Assembly (NCBI GenBank): GCA_964035545.1
Contig: OZ037766.1
Span: 1,609,501 to 1,669,500 of the forward strand
DNA: 60,000 bases
Reading direction: 5' to 3'
DNA from: Bugula neritina
Lineage: Eukaryota > Bryozoa > Gymnolaemata > Cheilostomatida > Bugulidae
Part shown: positions 30,226 to 43,800 of the stretch, piece after piece
Layout of the letters: every line of letters begins with the position of its first letter
Position numbering within the stretch: the stretch's first letter is position 1
Program-made: the position numbers and the translations under genes
The notes under the pieces: model-generated
What the model was told of the DNA's origin: nothing
Seen by the model: the letters and a program-made list of their open reading frames with translations, nothing else
Databases searched by the model: none

Positions 30226-33200
30226 ATGTCAGCCGAAGGCCAATCAGATTCAGTGGTTGAAACTCACTCTGAGAGCGAGTCAGACAGCGACACTCACACT
30301 AACAGTGAGTCTCCAAATAAAATTGAACTTCATCCCGAGACAAGCACTAACGGTAACTCTAAAGTAGAGCTGCTATCAGAGTCAAAAAAGAAAATAACGT
30401 CATTTGAACAGTTTAAATTTAGCAATTGGTTGGTAAAACAGTGCTCTGCAGTAGGCATGAACAAACCCACAGAGATTCAAATAAACTGCATTCCTGCTAT
30501 ACTAAAAGGTAGAGTGGAAATTTAATAATCTATTAATTTAATAAATATCACTAACTTACTATTTTAGGTAAAATTTTAGTTGATTTTATTGTTCATTGCC
30601 ATAAATCATCAATGAGGAAATTTATGCCTATGATCAATCAATTTAATGCACTTATTTTTGTTTAAATTTGCAAGCTGTTATATTTCGAAGCTTTATGATC
30701 TCTGAAAGAATTCATGGTGAAATAATGGTTTATAAACTCATAATAATTTTGCTCAATGAATGTAGGTAGTGTGAGATGATGGTTCACTCTATTAATCGTA
30801 CTCACTTTACCATTTCCAGGACAAGACTGCATAGGGTGTGCCAAAACAGGAAGTGGCAAAACAGCTGCATTCGCCTTACCGATTCTACAGAAGCTCAGCG
30901 AAGATCCATATGGTATATTTGCCTTGGTCTTGACTCCTACCAGAGAGTTGGCCTTCCAGATAGGAGATCAGTTCAAGGCTTTAGGCAAGCCTATACAACT
31001 CCGAGTTACTGTGATCACAGGAGGCCGAGGTGAGACGTCCACTCTAAATCTAGATTCTGAGCTTTAAAACTGTTTGTAAAAGTTGTGTGTAGCATAGGCC
31101 AGACGGAAATAAAATGTGTTTTCAGTTCATGATGTTCCACGTTGCATAGTTTCACCATTAAACTGCTACCTGTGTGTTAAATGTCTGTAGACTACATACA
31201 GCAGGGTCAGGACCTGACGGAAAAGCCACACATCCTCATCTCTACACCCGGTCGTCTCGCAGATCTTCTGGAAAATACGGATACTTTCAATCTGAATAAG
31301 ATAAAGTTTCTCGTGAGTGGATGTTTTCAGTTCATTATCTTGAGCGTAAATATAGTGTTCCCTGTTTAACTGGGTATTCCTGATTAACTGGATATTCCCT
31401 GGTGTGACGTTGTATTCCCTTATGTAACTGGGTATTCCCTTATGTAACTGGGTATTCCCTTATGTAACTGGGTATTCCCTGTGTGACTGGGTATTCCCTG
31501 TGTGACTGGGTATTCCCTGGTGTGACTTGCAGGTCCTCGATGAGGCTGATCGGCTGCTCACAGACTTCGGGGATTTTGCCGAGCAGATGGAGCCGATATT
31601 TAAAAGGATTCCCACGCAGCGTCAGACGTTGCTGTTTAGTGCCACGATGTCGGACACCTTCAAGGAGTTGCAGAGGTCGGCCATGACGGAGCCGTTCTTC
31701 TACGAGACTGTCTCCCAGTTAGTACTCCGTATTCTGTACTCTGCACTGTCTCCATGTATTCTGTACTCTGCACTGTTTCTATGTATTCTGTACTCTGCAC
31801 TGTCTCCATGTATTCTGTACTCTGCACTGTCTCCATGTATTCTGTACTCTGCACTGTCTCCATGTATTCTGTACTCTGCACTGTCTCCATGTATTCTGTA
31901 ATCTGCACTGTCTCCATGTATTCTGTACTCTGCACTGTTTCTATGTATTCTGTACTCTGCACTGTCTCCATGTATTCTCTAATCAACATTACGTACAGCT
32001 TCTCAGTGTGATCTGGTTATATTTATAGAGTGGCCACAGTGGAGCAGCTGGAGCAGCTTTACATGCTCTGTCCACACGAGGTGAAGGACGCATATCTTGT
32101 CCAAATACTCAGAGAGTTCCTGAAGGAGAATAAAAATAGTCTCATAATGGTTTTTTCTCACACCTGCAAGTAAGTTTCAACTTGTCTTACTCCTACTGCT
32201 ATCACCTGCTGGCAGCTGTCACTATCTCATACTGCTATCACCTGCTGGCAGCTGTCACTATCTCATACTGCTATCACCTGCTGGCAGCTGTCACTATCTT
32301 ACTGCTAGCACCTGCTGTCACCTGTCACTATCTTACTGCTATCAACTGCTATCAGCTGTCACTATCTCATACTGCTAGTACCTGCTGGCAGCTGTCACTA
32401 TCTCATACTGCTAGCACCTGCTATCAGCTGTTACTATCTCATACTGCTAGTACCTGCTGGCAGCTGTCACTATCTCATACTGCTAGCGCCTGCTATCAGC
32501 TGTCACTATCTCATACTACTAGCACCTGCTGACACCTGTCTCTATAGTGACACTCCTATTATTCAGGTATGTGCAGATACTGGGCATGATACTGAAGGAG
32601 TTGGGATTCTCCAACTGTGTCTTGCACTCGATGACCCGACAGCAGTTGAGACTGGAGGCGATGTCGCTGTTCAAGTCCCACCAGGTGCGAATCCTCGTGG
32701 CCACCGACCTCGCGAGTCGAGGACTGGACATCCCGACGTGCGACTTGGTGATCAACCACAGCGTGCCCACTCGGCCCCAGGACTACATCCACAGAGTCGG
32801 CAGGACGGCCCGAGCTGGTAGGTTCCGTTCTCACTAAGACTAATCATAGCCTCAGTCTTGTATATGGCATGTTGGCTCAGGTGGTCTGATACAGTCATAT
32901 AAGTTTGGAGTTGTCATCTTTCCTTGTCTATAGGCTTGAGTAGAGTTTGTATCAAATATCTGGATATCTACACATTTATTACACTATAACAACACAATAA
33001 TATAATTAAGATACATTGTCACTCTGGTATAACAGAGTCAAACCCGCTCACTCACCACAATCTCTGCTCTGCCATCTGCTTTTGACTAAGATGTGTATTT
33101 AGTAGGAGTTATCTCTCCTCTGAAGCCATGATTATTCACCCCGTAAAGTAGACCGAGTGTTTAGTTGTGTATATGTATAGAATACTGAATACTTATATAT

Positions 33201-34269
33201 ACCTATATGCGTCCATATTAGACTTACGTATATTATACCTATATTTACCTTTGGTATGCGTATATTATACCTATATTTACCTGTAGTGTGCCTATATTAT
33301 ACCTATATCTACCTGTATTATGCGTATATTATACCTATATTTACCTGTATTATACAGGTAGAGTTGGACGGGCCATAACGCTGGTGTCACAGTTTGACGT
33401 GAAGCTGATACAAGCTGTGGAAGAGAGAATAAGTATGCCATCTTGTTTCATGTCATTTCCTGTCATCGTGCGCTCTAGCTACAGTACTAGCTGCGGTTGG
33501 TTTTGACCTTGACCTACTTGTTGTAGATACAAAGTTGACGGAATACAAGGTAGATGAGAAGGAAGTTTCTAAGATACTGCTACAAGTTGCTGTAGCTAGA
33601 AGAGAAGCGGAGATTGTACGTATCTGCAGTAATATATATATATTACACCTGTAGTAATATATGTATTATACCTGTAATATAGTAATATAATCACATAGTA
33701 ATATAATCGCATAGTAATATAATCACATAGTAATATAATCACATAGTAATATAGAGTCATTGCTCTTTGGTAGAGACTTGATGATAAAAACTTTGGTGAA
33801 CAGAAACAGACGAGGAAAAGGATAAGACAGATCCTAGCTGGACAGGTAAATGAAGTAATATACATTTACTAACCTTCACCTGCATATGTAATACACCTGC
33901 ATATGTAATACACCTGCATATGTAATACACCTGCATATGTAATACACCTGCATATGTAATACACCTGCATATGTAATACACCTGCATATGTAATATGTAT
34001 TACATATGCAGGTGTAATACATATGCAAGGCTTTTGGAAACTGAAAACCATCTCTTTAATATTGAGCTAATAAAGTTATAGTAAACGCAGCCTCAGTTTG
34101 ATAACTAATATAACTGTCGCAGGACCCTGACGTGGAAGAGAAGTTAAGAGAGAAGAAACTGAGGCTAAAAAGAAAGGAAGCCATGGCTAAGGCCAAGGAG
34201 AGAGACACCAGAAGAAAGGCGGAGGAAGAGGTGGAGTTGTCTACCCAGGAAACTGCCGAGACGTCGTGA
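30226..34269 (+). CDS. DDX49: DEAD-box RNA helicase DDX49
   Basis: Ten exons: 30226-30508, 30820-31029, 31191-31312, 31533-31717, 32029-32169, 32567-32817, 33358-33432, 33527-33615, 33774-33845, 34123-34269; phases 1, 1, 0, 2, 2, 1, 1, 0, 0 all join in frame, giving 524 aa. The family (yeast Dbp8) unwinds RNA during small-subunit rRNA maturation in the nucleolus. Motifs in order: Q motif after a Ser/Glu-rich leader of about 60 residues, AKTGSGKT (102-109), PTREL (134-138), TPGR (183-186), DEAD (208-211), SAT (241-243), a VFSHTCK block, [14 protein letters not shown] and [10 protein letters not shown], then a Lys/Glu-rich tail. All catalytic motifs are intact. Nearly every intron carries a minisatellite next to a splice site. 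Confidence 0.96.
31356..31532. repeat. ~20-bp minisatellite ending at the DDX49 exon 4 acceptor
   Basis: Seven or eight copies of CTGGGTATTCCCTTATGTAA and the variant CTGGGTATTCCCTGTGTGA. The last copy runs directly into the acceptor, reading GGTGTGACTTGCAG. Confidence 0.92.
31731..31979. repeat. 27-bp minisatellite at the DDX49 exon 4 donor
   Basis: About nine copies of CACTGTCTCCATGTATT plus CTGTACTCTG. It starts 14 bp after exon 4. The exon end reads GACTGTCTCC, so each unit carries a copy of the last exon bases joined to intron bases, with the real donor dinucleotide deleted. Confidence 0.93.
32195..32545. repeat. ~36-bp minisatellite filling DDX49 intron 5
   Basis: About ten imperfect copies of CTATCACCTGCTGGCAGCTG plus TCACTATCTCATACTG, with TAGCACC/TATCACC variants. 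It occupies most of the intron between exons 5 and 6. Confidence 0.92.
33226..33357. repeat. ~30-bp repeat ending at the DDX49 exon 7 acceptor
   Basis: Four or five copies of TATATTATACCTATATTTACC plus a short TGTATTATGCG-type spacer; the last copy ends TTACCTGTATTATACAG, which is the exon 7 acceptor. Confidence 0.85.
33640..33752. repeat. 16-bp repeat in DDX49 intron 8
   Basis: Tandem TAGTAATATAATCACA units plus related TACCTGTAATATAG text fill the short intron between exons 8 and 9. Confidence 0.85.
33878..34027. repeat. 17-bp minisatellite with an inverted end in DDX49 intron 9
   Basis: About seven copies of CACCTGCATATGTAATA, after which the orientation flips: ACACCTGCATATGTAATA is followed, two bases later, by its exact reverse complement near 33996-34013. 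Confidence 0.92.
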
Positions 34270-36198
34270 ACTGGTAAACTGCGGTATTACAGAGGTACGC
34301 GACACTCGTGTGGGCGGACTTCAATAGTGTGCTGTCTTTAATATCGGCAGTGAAGTTCACATACTTTCTTTAGTTTAGGAGTATGTGAAGCGTTTCCTGT
34401 GCTTCGAGTCTGCACGTGAAGAAACAATCCACTCCACAATGCCGCTGTCAGTCTAACAATGGCCATTGTAATCTCAACACTTGCCGATTGATCTTGTATT
34501 GATTTCATCATCACCTCATTTGTTTATTAATAGCAGTTTTACTGTTTGCATGTTGTTAGAAGTATTTAACATTTTTCTATTTTTGTAACCATGACACGCA
34601 AATATTTGTTTGAGTATTGACCCCCTTCCTGTGGTTTATTCATACGAAATATGTGTCCACCACTTCCTAATGTATTTTTACTTGACATTTTTTGTGGTTG
34701 TAACTTTTAAAGCAATAAATTTGCTTTCTGTCAAAGTGATAACTCAGATTTCTTTGTTTCCCTCTTCTTTTAGCCATAAATTTACCTTCATAAAATTTCT
34801 GGTTGTCCCGTAACTTATTCAATAGTTTTTTCATTTCTTTTGTACAAGAAGCGCAAATTGACTAAAATGCGTCCATTTCATGGACCTATGAAGTCCGATA
34901 TCTAGATTTGGAGTTGTCATATTTTATCAGTTCTGACCGGAACAAACTTTTGAAAAAATTGGTTTTGCGAGGTAGTGTCCTGTGTGGTAAGGTATTAGCT
35001 GATAATATAGCATTTTGTGTGAAATGTACTTTCTCCAGCTGTTTTACATTTTATATGTTGTAAAACATATCATTGGCTTCATCATGAAGCCTGTGAAAGT
35101 CAAATACTAGACACACTGCTTTGTTAACATTGTACAGCTATTTTCCTGCTGAAGGTGACTGGCTATGGTTGATAAAAACTGTGTGTTGTTGCTAAAGCCA
35201 GGGCTATATTGTGTTGATAGTTTTTCAATTATGCCTCTATTGCATCTTTATTTATATTCAATTCCATGCTGAAATATTTTATTGAATTCAATAGATGAAT
35301 TTAAAAGAGCCATTATATTAAAGTATAAAGACTAATTAAATTATCTTATTTGATCAACTAGTTATCAACAAAAGGTAATGTTGGCTCATTGCAAATACTT
35401 GCCGTTAACATCAAATATTAACTTTTATAATAAATTCTGACTACATTTGCTTTCTCCCTGTTGACTGCCTTTAATCTGACTGCTAATAACAGCAAACTTG
35501 TGAGTTTATTATTCCAATGGTATCGCCTAACATCTGTTACCCAGTCATCAGGAGTTTAAAGAGTGTCTCTGTTTGATCAGGTAAAAGCTGCTGACATCAA
35601 ATCTTGCTGCCGTGGAGGGATTAGCTCAGAGGTTTGTATATTCTTGTTATCAACATTTGCAATGAGAAATTACAGCAGAGACTAAAAATGTCGTCAGCTA
35701 TTTTACTGTGAGTTATCAATTTATTTAGGTGTTGATTTTAATTGACTAGAGCTAGAACACTAGAAGCTGCTGCCGGGTTGCAGACGTACTGCTGCGTGAT
35801 GACATATAATGCTGTGTGATTGCTCATGCAGTATAATTTATCTGATTTCTGTTGTGTATTGGTTGGATTTGATAATCAATTCTCGTGCATTGTTTCAGTG
35901 TATTCCACTTCAGACTCGTACAATGTGGGTTGTTTGTCTACCTAATATTACCTTCTTCTCTCCATAGAAATATTGACCTTGTATAGGGACTGCAATTGCC
36001 ACTTTGTAGTGACATGCCAAGTCCGTTGCATCTCCCACACATACAGTGAGGGTAGATCTCTCATTACGTCTTGCAGAAAGGACCACGGAGAGCTGGTGCT
36101 GTGAGCTATAAACCGAATTCAGGGTGGTTACTGACTCCCCTCTTGGATTATTATAGGATTTGAGTTTCTTGCCTACGTTAGACTGGTGCTATAAAATA
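34270..36198. other. DDX49 3' region and sodium-channel upstream region
   Basis: AATAAA at 34714-34719 is a candidate DDX49 polyadenylation signal. No gene was recognised up to the ATG at 36199; untranslated exons and the promoter of the channel may lie here but cannot be read directly. Confidence 0.45.
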
Positions 36199-37851
36199 AT
36201 GGACGACAAGACTGACCCAAAAGCTGAGGTTTGTGTTTTGTTGCTAATTGATGTTGTATAAATGAAATGTTCACCTTGACAGTAGAGTGACCTTGTATTT
36301 TGATATTACTAAAGTTTTACTCCTACATTAGTTAGGGTACTGAAGTTATAGCTTTTAATTTGGATTTTCAAAGTTTTATAATTTGGAAGTTTGTAGGGTT
36401 TTTTATTCAATTTAGCCGACACTTGTGTTATACCAGTATGCTTAAAGTTCAAGGTTGCTTGAATGTGCTGGGCACACTGTAGATTTCTCACATAACCACG
36501 ATAATGTTCATCTCAAAAACAACTGCTCTGTAAAGGTTTTTAAAGCAGTTTTGGAAATTTTGAAAAGCAATCTACTTAGTTTACTGAGAAGGTTTTAAAT
36601 TGTTATTAACCCAGTTATTGTCAGTTATAGCAGACTTGATGTGTGTTTGAGTTGTAAAAGGTGAACGCTCTATTAAATAGCTTTTCTCACAAGTTATGAT
36701 GAACATATAAATTCATTCTACTTGTTACAGACCCATTGACTCAATAATGACAATTATTTTAGTATCTCCAACTGACACAACTTTTGAAAATGATATTTTA
36801 AAAGTAATTGATTACTTTTAGATATCTTTCTGTAATAATATAGGAGAAAATACTATTCACTACTGTCCCATTATATAACTCCTCGAGTAACTGAACTCTA
36901 AAAAGCGTTAAGTAAACACATAACGTCTCTGTGTGTAGATGTAAATAACAACTCATATTTCAAAAGAGTGAAATATGTGTTGTGTACGTCTACAAAATGA
37001 AATTTCGATTTAATATTTATCAAATCAATATATCAACATTAATTTGATGAAAGAACCTTATTAAAGCATTAATATTGTTGATTGTCTTTCCTCCAACAAG
37101 TTTTTATCTGAAACCCTCACAATCAGGAGTTGGAACTCTTTGCACTATTGAATACTCGTGGCAATGTGAAGGTTATATCTAGAAACTGACTGTATAATCG
37201 TTTTGGTCGCCTCCTAGATGTAGTGTCAAGCATAATCTCCCCTTATGTAAAGTAGCCTGGAGCTATATGTGGTGGTGAACTTAGCTGTGTGTACAGTATG
37301 GGTGGTATTTTATCTAGAAGTCATGTATTATTTTATATATACATGTACATGTGTGTGAATAGGCATTGCTATGATCATATGGTGTACATAATTATAATAT
37401 AGTATTTCATCTATTAGTTTACATTATAAAAAGTTTAGTGTATAATGTAGCATTATATATAACATCCGTATTTTACTGTAACTAGATATACAATAAGTAT
37501 TCAGTATTGTAAAACCATATGTCACAAGAGTATTACAGTCACAGCATGCCATGTGTCACAGGTGAGTGTTACTGTCATGTTGTGTCATGTGTCCTGTTGT
37601 GACACTAACAGTCACTTTTTCATGTGTCACAGGTGAGTGTTATTTGTTACAGTCCCATGTCACAAGTGATTGTTACTGTCACACTGTGTCATGTGTGACA
37701 GTATTACAGATTTATATTTACCAGGATGCCGACGCTGACAGGCTTAATGAGTATTTATATCGGCAGCATACCAAAGACTTTCTCTTCAAGACTGACGACT
37801 GCGACGATGACACAAAAAAGGAAATCGACAGAAATTTTGTTCAAGACTTTA
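36199..37851 (+). other. Candidate first two coding exons of the sodium channel
   Basis: An ATG exon (36199-36228, 10 codons, phase 0) and a 127-nt exon (37725-37851) join in frame with each other and, by phase 1, with the certain N-terminal exon at 45054. They add about 52 hydrophilic, acidic residues ([19 protein letters not shown] in part) with no match I recognise in channel N-termini. The alternative is a start at the Met encoded at 45069-45071, MSVQGAGG, with these exons belonging to something else or being chance. Confidence 0.45.
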
Positions 37852-40800
37852 GTAAGTGTCGTCACATTTAGATAGTGAATACTCTGAGCTCCATCTTATT
37901 TGTTTTATAGTTTTTGCTTGTGGTGGAGATGGAATGGTTTAATAATAGTGTTGGTATGTACCCAAAAGAGTGGCGTAACTCCTTAAAATAGCACAACTCC
38001 TAACACCTACATGCAGATTATTTGCTTCAAACCTCAAGATTAATTCAAAATTTAGCTAATTTTAGAAGTTGTGTGTACTTTCTAGAGATATGTGAGTGTT
38101 TTCTAGAAGTCATTGTTCTAATCAGGGCAGGGTAGGGGGAGATTATCCCCCATTTGGTCTCCAACTCTTTAACTTAACTAGATAATATATAGTAATATTT
38201 CAACACAGTTTCTCTACACTGTCTACGCTCTCCTCATAATATGCCTCAGCTTTCTGCATATGCTTTCTCTGTATTGGATACTTCAGCATGAGTTATGATA
38301 CAGATTAATAAATATTTGTGTGGGAGTTACCTGTATTCTGTGATATTGATATACTATTAGTCCAGCAGTTACCTGTATTTTGTAAGAGAATTGCCAATCA
38401 TTTCTCTTTGTTTTTGTTTATAATAACAACAGCATGCTATGCTGCCAGGTTGTCAAGTTGGAGTTGTTTCTCTTGCTCTTAGTCAATACACACAATGGAC
38501 ATTGTAAACATGTGTGAATAGGCATTTAATAATGCAATGTCAAAGCTGCGAACTAACCAGTTTTATGAGGCAATATTATATAACTGGCCAAAGTATAATA
38601 TGAATATGTTTATTTAATGGCTGCACTTGTCAGCTGATCTACTTAAAGTGTCTTAATAATTAATGCTTTTTCACAGAATTCTGTTTGTTTAGATCATCTT
38701 TCAGGTTCTGTTGTATTCCCAACACTCACCAGTCATTCTGTTCTGACTCTACAGTTTCATGATGTCTACTTTGAAAAAAGGCCATTTTTTCATCTATACT
38801 TTTTTCTCTGTGGGGCAGTCGTTCATTGATTGGTTAATTCTGTCACAGGTCTAAGTGTCAAAGGTCAAGGATGTTTGTTGCTGAGGTACAGCCTCAAGTC
38901 ATTACCTATTGAGCTGATTTAAACATAAAGTTGGTTAGTTTAACTTAATTCAACAAAGAGTTTAGCTATAAACTATTTGTAAAAATACTCAGGAGTTGTC
39001 TTCTATGTACATGGTGAATCCTTTTGTTGTTATTTAACTTTTCTGAACTTCAGCTAAGCTAAAATTTAAGTAGGCATTGGATTTAAAAAATTTACTCAAG
39101 TCAGGAGAATTTTCTGAGAGTTTTGTAGCCTGAGAGTGTTAGTTGTAGCTTGGGGGGAGCCCACAATACCAACCCTGTTGTTCTATACTTGCTGATAGTT
39201 TGTTTATGTAATCAATAATGAGCTAGTAGACACAATGGTAACAAAAACTCATGATGCTGATATAATTACAATTGTACAGATTGTGCGCTGAGCTTCACAT
39301 TACAACTCCCTAAATAGTCCACCCCAATTTACTTTGCGTCAATTTAGTCTATTCCTGATCAGTGACGTTTGATAGGTTTACAATTGGTTTGAAACTTTTA
39401 CCAATCAATAAAAATATAATGAATAAATTGAATGCTGCACTTGCCTACAATAATCAATATGACTAACACTTTCTCAATTCATTTGACTATGAAATAATAA
39501 AGGAATAATGCCAGTTTAAGTTTAAAGATGCTGGTACTTTTTATAAAGTAATAAAATATTACTGCATGTTAAACTATTGGCTCTGGTAACTTTGTTGTGT
39601 ATTCAATTTTATTTAATTTATTTATAAAAGTAGCTGATGGAACTATTGCTGCATTTTTTCTTATTACGGGACACTCATTCAGTATTTTTTAAATCAGTTG
39701 AAACAAGAAAATTATTATAATTTTTCTCATCTGATTTGATTTACTAACATGCAAAAGAAAGGAATTAAATACAGCCATCATGATTGGCTAACTGTTGAAA
39801 TATTACTTCATGTTCATTCAGCCATCAAAATTATTTTCAAAAAGCCCCCTCTGGTATTGTGACAGATTGAGCTCTTTTTGTTAGAAGTTTTCGGACTAAA
39901 TCACTGCGAAATATTTACAGAGTCTTCAGTCTAAATTCATGTTCTATTTAATGCTATCAAATCTAACAACTCTGGAGTTATCTGCTTGATGTTTTTGTTT
40001 CACATCCTTTTATTCCTACAGATTCTGGCCTATTTGCTCACCTAAAAATCTTACTAGTGTTGGTTTCACAAATCAATGAATTTATCTCTTTCCCATTTGT
40101 AAATAAGATGAGTATTGTCTCCTCTTTTGTTAGAATATTGGGTTTTCTCACTGTTGTGTTTACCTAGTCTGCTATTAGTTTCACCTGTTAATAGTGTTAC
40201 ACTTCTTTCATACATTCATTCTTCACCAAACCTCGCATGATTGATTTCTCTTTAGACATTTTAACAATGGAGAGGTTAGTGTAACAAAGCAGTGAATTAA
40301 TAATTCATAATGTAGCTATGAGCACGTGTAAGATACATATTTACCTGATTTTCTTAATGCCAACTTCACGGTTTCAGTATAAACAATGGCAGATCAATTA
40401 GCACACACCTAGAAAGCCAGGTATAAAATGGATTCAAAGTCATTGTCAAACTAATAGAAAAGTCAAAAAATCAATTATTGCTGTTCAATAACATTGAATC
40501 CGATGCTATTTGTGTAACTATAACAATAAAATACCTGTTGAGTTTTATTAGTTACTGCAATATGAACCTAAGACATAGTGCAGGGATTAAGACATGGTGA
40601 GCTATTACTCTCCTGGGTTGCCCTTTAACCTTTCAGCATCACAAAATTTCACCTCAGCTAGAAAAAGTGTCTTCTATTGTCCATCAGCCAGTTCTATAAT
40701 TTGTATAGAGTTTATTTCTACTAGAAGTTGATGTCTTACAAAGAACAAAAGTGCTGAGTTTTGAAGCTATATTAGTTATATTTAAACAACTATGTTTCAA

Positions 40801-43800
40801 GCCAATATATTACCATGATACATCATCTAATGTCTTGGTAGTTGTCTTCCTAATGAAGATGTTATTTCCCAACTACATTATGCCAAGCAGTCAGTATGCA
40901 GACGCGTTTGGGTTAGTCTACTGCTTATGAAAGAAAGAACCAATCAGAAAACACATTACATATGCTACATACGTAGGAATACAGCTTTTCAGCTACTATA
41001 TATAATTTCTAATATAATTCTGCCAATTGTGAATACTCTTTCTACTGTCTCCTCTATTCATCAGCCTTTGCTAATAGCTAGTTCTTATTAGTCTGATAAT
41101 GTGTATCTCTGAAACTAAACTGCATAAATTTCAAACATTGTTCTTTTCTCTCTGAAACATTTCTTTTATAACTGGCCCGTTAACACAAGTGACTGTTACT
41201 AGTATTACCACTGCGGCATCATTATCAATATCGGTGGCAGCAGCATAGCGAGAGGGAATAATTACACAACACGTCTGCTTCTTTGCTCTTAGTGCTGCCG
41301 AAATGTGTGTATATAACAGCAATACTGGATGTTATTAATTACATATCTGTTTAAATTGTGATCCATTACTAAGAATATAGGTGTAACTAGCTATTAATAT
41401 GATACAAGCCTGTAGGTGGAAGTGCACGGCAGCTATCTTTAGGCTATGATTATTTTATGACTTGAGATAAATACAACTATTACGTGTTTTTTCTTGTTTA
41501 CTTCTCATTTCCAGCCTCTCTTTGGCCATTTCCTGTTTGAATCTCTATTAAACCATTAACTTTAGTAAACTACTGGTGTGGAAAATGTTGGAAAGATAAT
41601 ATCTCAAGTAATTATATTATATTTGCATAAGTGAAAAGAATATATTTTATTGAAATGAAAATTTAAATAATAAATGTTTGTATCTGAATTTTTAAAAATA
41701 TTATTATGAGCACAAAGGAGCTGCTAGTTGATAGAATCAGCGGTACATAGGGACACCAGAAAACTCTTGCTATACAAACACAAGTACTGTATAATATACT
41801 GCAGCAGCAACATAACGCTGCCGCAGTGATTTGCTGACTTTGTGCAAGAGGCTAGTGCCCTACAAATGAAAGGCTGCCACCCTGCTTTACTGTGATAATA
41901 TAACCCACATAGCACATGGTGAGCTCTTATATTGGGCTTGAGCTATAGGCTAGCAGCTCCTGATTAGCTATTACGTAACCGATAGGGTCTCAGCAGAATT
42001 TTTCCTAATAGCTTTATTTTTTAGTGGATTTAGTGCAACTGTATTACATAGTTCATTGCACTGTATAGGGTTAGCACTCTATACTGTATGTATATATTAA
42101 CAGAGTATATGATTGTATACTGAGTGTATACTATATGTATGTTAGTTTATCAACTCTGGATTATATGATTTGGAGTTAAAGGTAAGACAGCGGTTGGATC
42201 AAGTCATATTTCTCTCTCTACTTTTTGAGTTGGGGCATTTGTGTTTGGAAAAGCAACATAATATGTTGTTATTGCACTGTTGGTTGCCGTACAGCTGCGT
42301 TTATTTTCCATTTCTATTGAATAATAGTTACTGATTTAGAATAATACCTGCAAAGGAATTGTGTCATGGTGTGAAGTCAAATTGAATAATGCTCTATGGT
42401 CACCATTTCTATGAAACGTAAATTCAATAGCCTTTATTCTTAGTCTTATTGGTTATTGGTGTTTATAATTCATTGTAATGTGTCTACTAGTGTTTTAATT
42501 ATAAGCAAGAGTATATTATGAAACTAATATGAATACAGAATAGGTCTGTTGAAAGCTATGCATTATTTAACTGTTTCATCGACAGCGTATCAACCAACTT
42601 AAGGTGGTTGGCTGCCTTTTAAATAGTGTGATTCAATTGCTGCCCAACGTCCTATCTGATTATAGAAGTATATGGAATATATTATATATCTAACGTGGAA
42701 TTAGTGTAGAAACACGCGAGCTATCATTAGTGATATTTCTACCTGTGCAGTGCGTACCTGTAATTATTGGATTAACTGTACTGTTTACCTTTACAACTTG
42801 CATATGTAAGGTAAGTCACTTGCGGTTAAACTTACTTTTAGTTAGGAGTAATTGGATAAAGTTAAAATCGCTTTGAGGCAGCATTTACGACTTTTCACTA
42901 AGTTGAAGTCATTTCTACAGTCGGTAGTTGTAGAATAGAAGCAGAAGATGCATCTATAGAACAAATAAGTTTTTTTTATACATGTTGACTTTTAAATATG
43001 GATATAAATGCATTAGTAGAGGTAAGATATTGTTAATTGTTGGTTATACGTCTTCATTTTTTATTAATTAGTTTAACAGTAGAAGTTGACCTTTCACCCC
43101 CTTTTATTGTATCTAAACCTCTATTCTATATTCTACATATCTAAGCCTCTATTCTATATTATATATATCTAAACCTCTATTCTACATTCTCTATATCTAA
43201 ACCTCTATTCTATATTCTATATATCTAAACTTCTATTCTATATATCTAAACCTCTATTCTATATTCTATATATCTAAACCTCTATTCTATATATCTAAAC
43301 TTCTATTCTATATATCTAAACCTCTATTCTATATTCTATATAACTATACTTCTATTCTATATAACTATTTTCCAGCTTACAGCCCTTCCCTCTAGAGAGA
43401 GCAGCCTAGTATTTGTTAGTCTAAATCACTTGGTATTTGATATGATTTGTACTAGAGTTTAAGGGCTAGTATTTAGGGCACTGGGATATTTCAAAAAGTA
43501 GTTGTGAAAGTTTTAGTTGTGTAAATTTATATTTATTGCAACTTTTCTCACTTTTATACATTGCTACTTACGATATAGCTATTCCATAGTCATTATTCCA
43601 CACATATATTGTTACTATACACTATAGTATATCTTATATGCATGTATATATCTAATCTGAATCTAATTGTTATATAATTAATAGACAATATATGTAATAT
43701 GTGATAGGCTGTATGCCTAGATTATGTCTATTTCCTTAATATCTTTAGAAATAGATCATAGGCCTTGCTGAATAATTTGGCAAATTCATAGAGATTTGGT

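Noticed and set aside
31731-32011. Frames in both strands over the 27-bp array next to DDX49 exon 4
   Set aside because: Intronic satellite; exon 4 joins in frame to the exon at 32029 through a good donor at 31718.
41131-41915. Two short minus-strand frames in sodium-channel intron 2
   Set aside because: No recognisable domain, and nothing suggests a nested gene.
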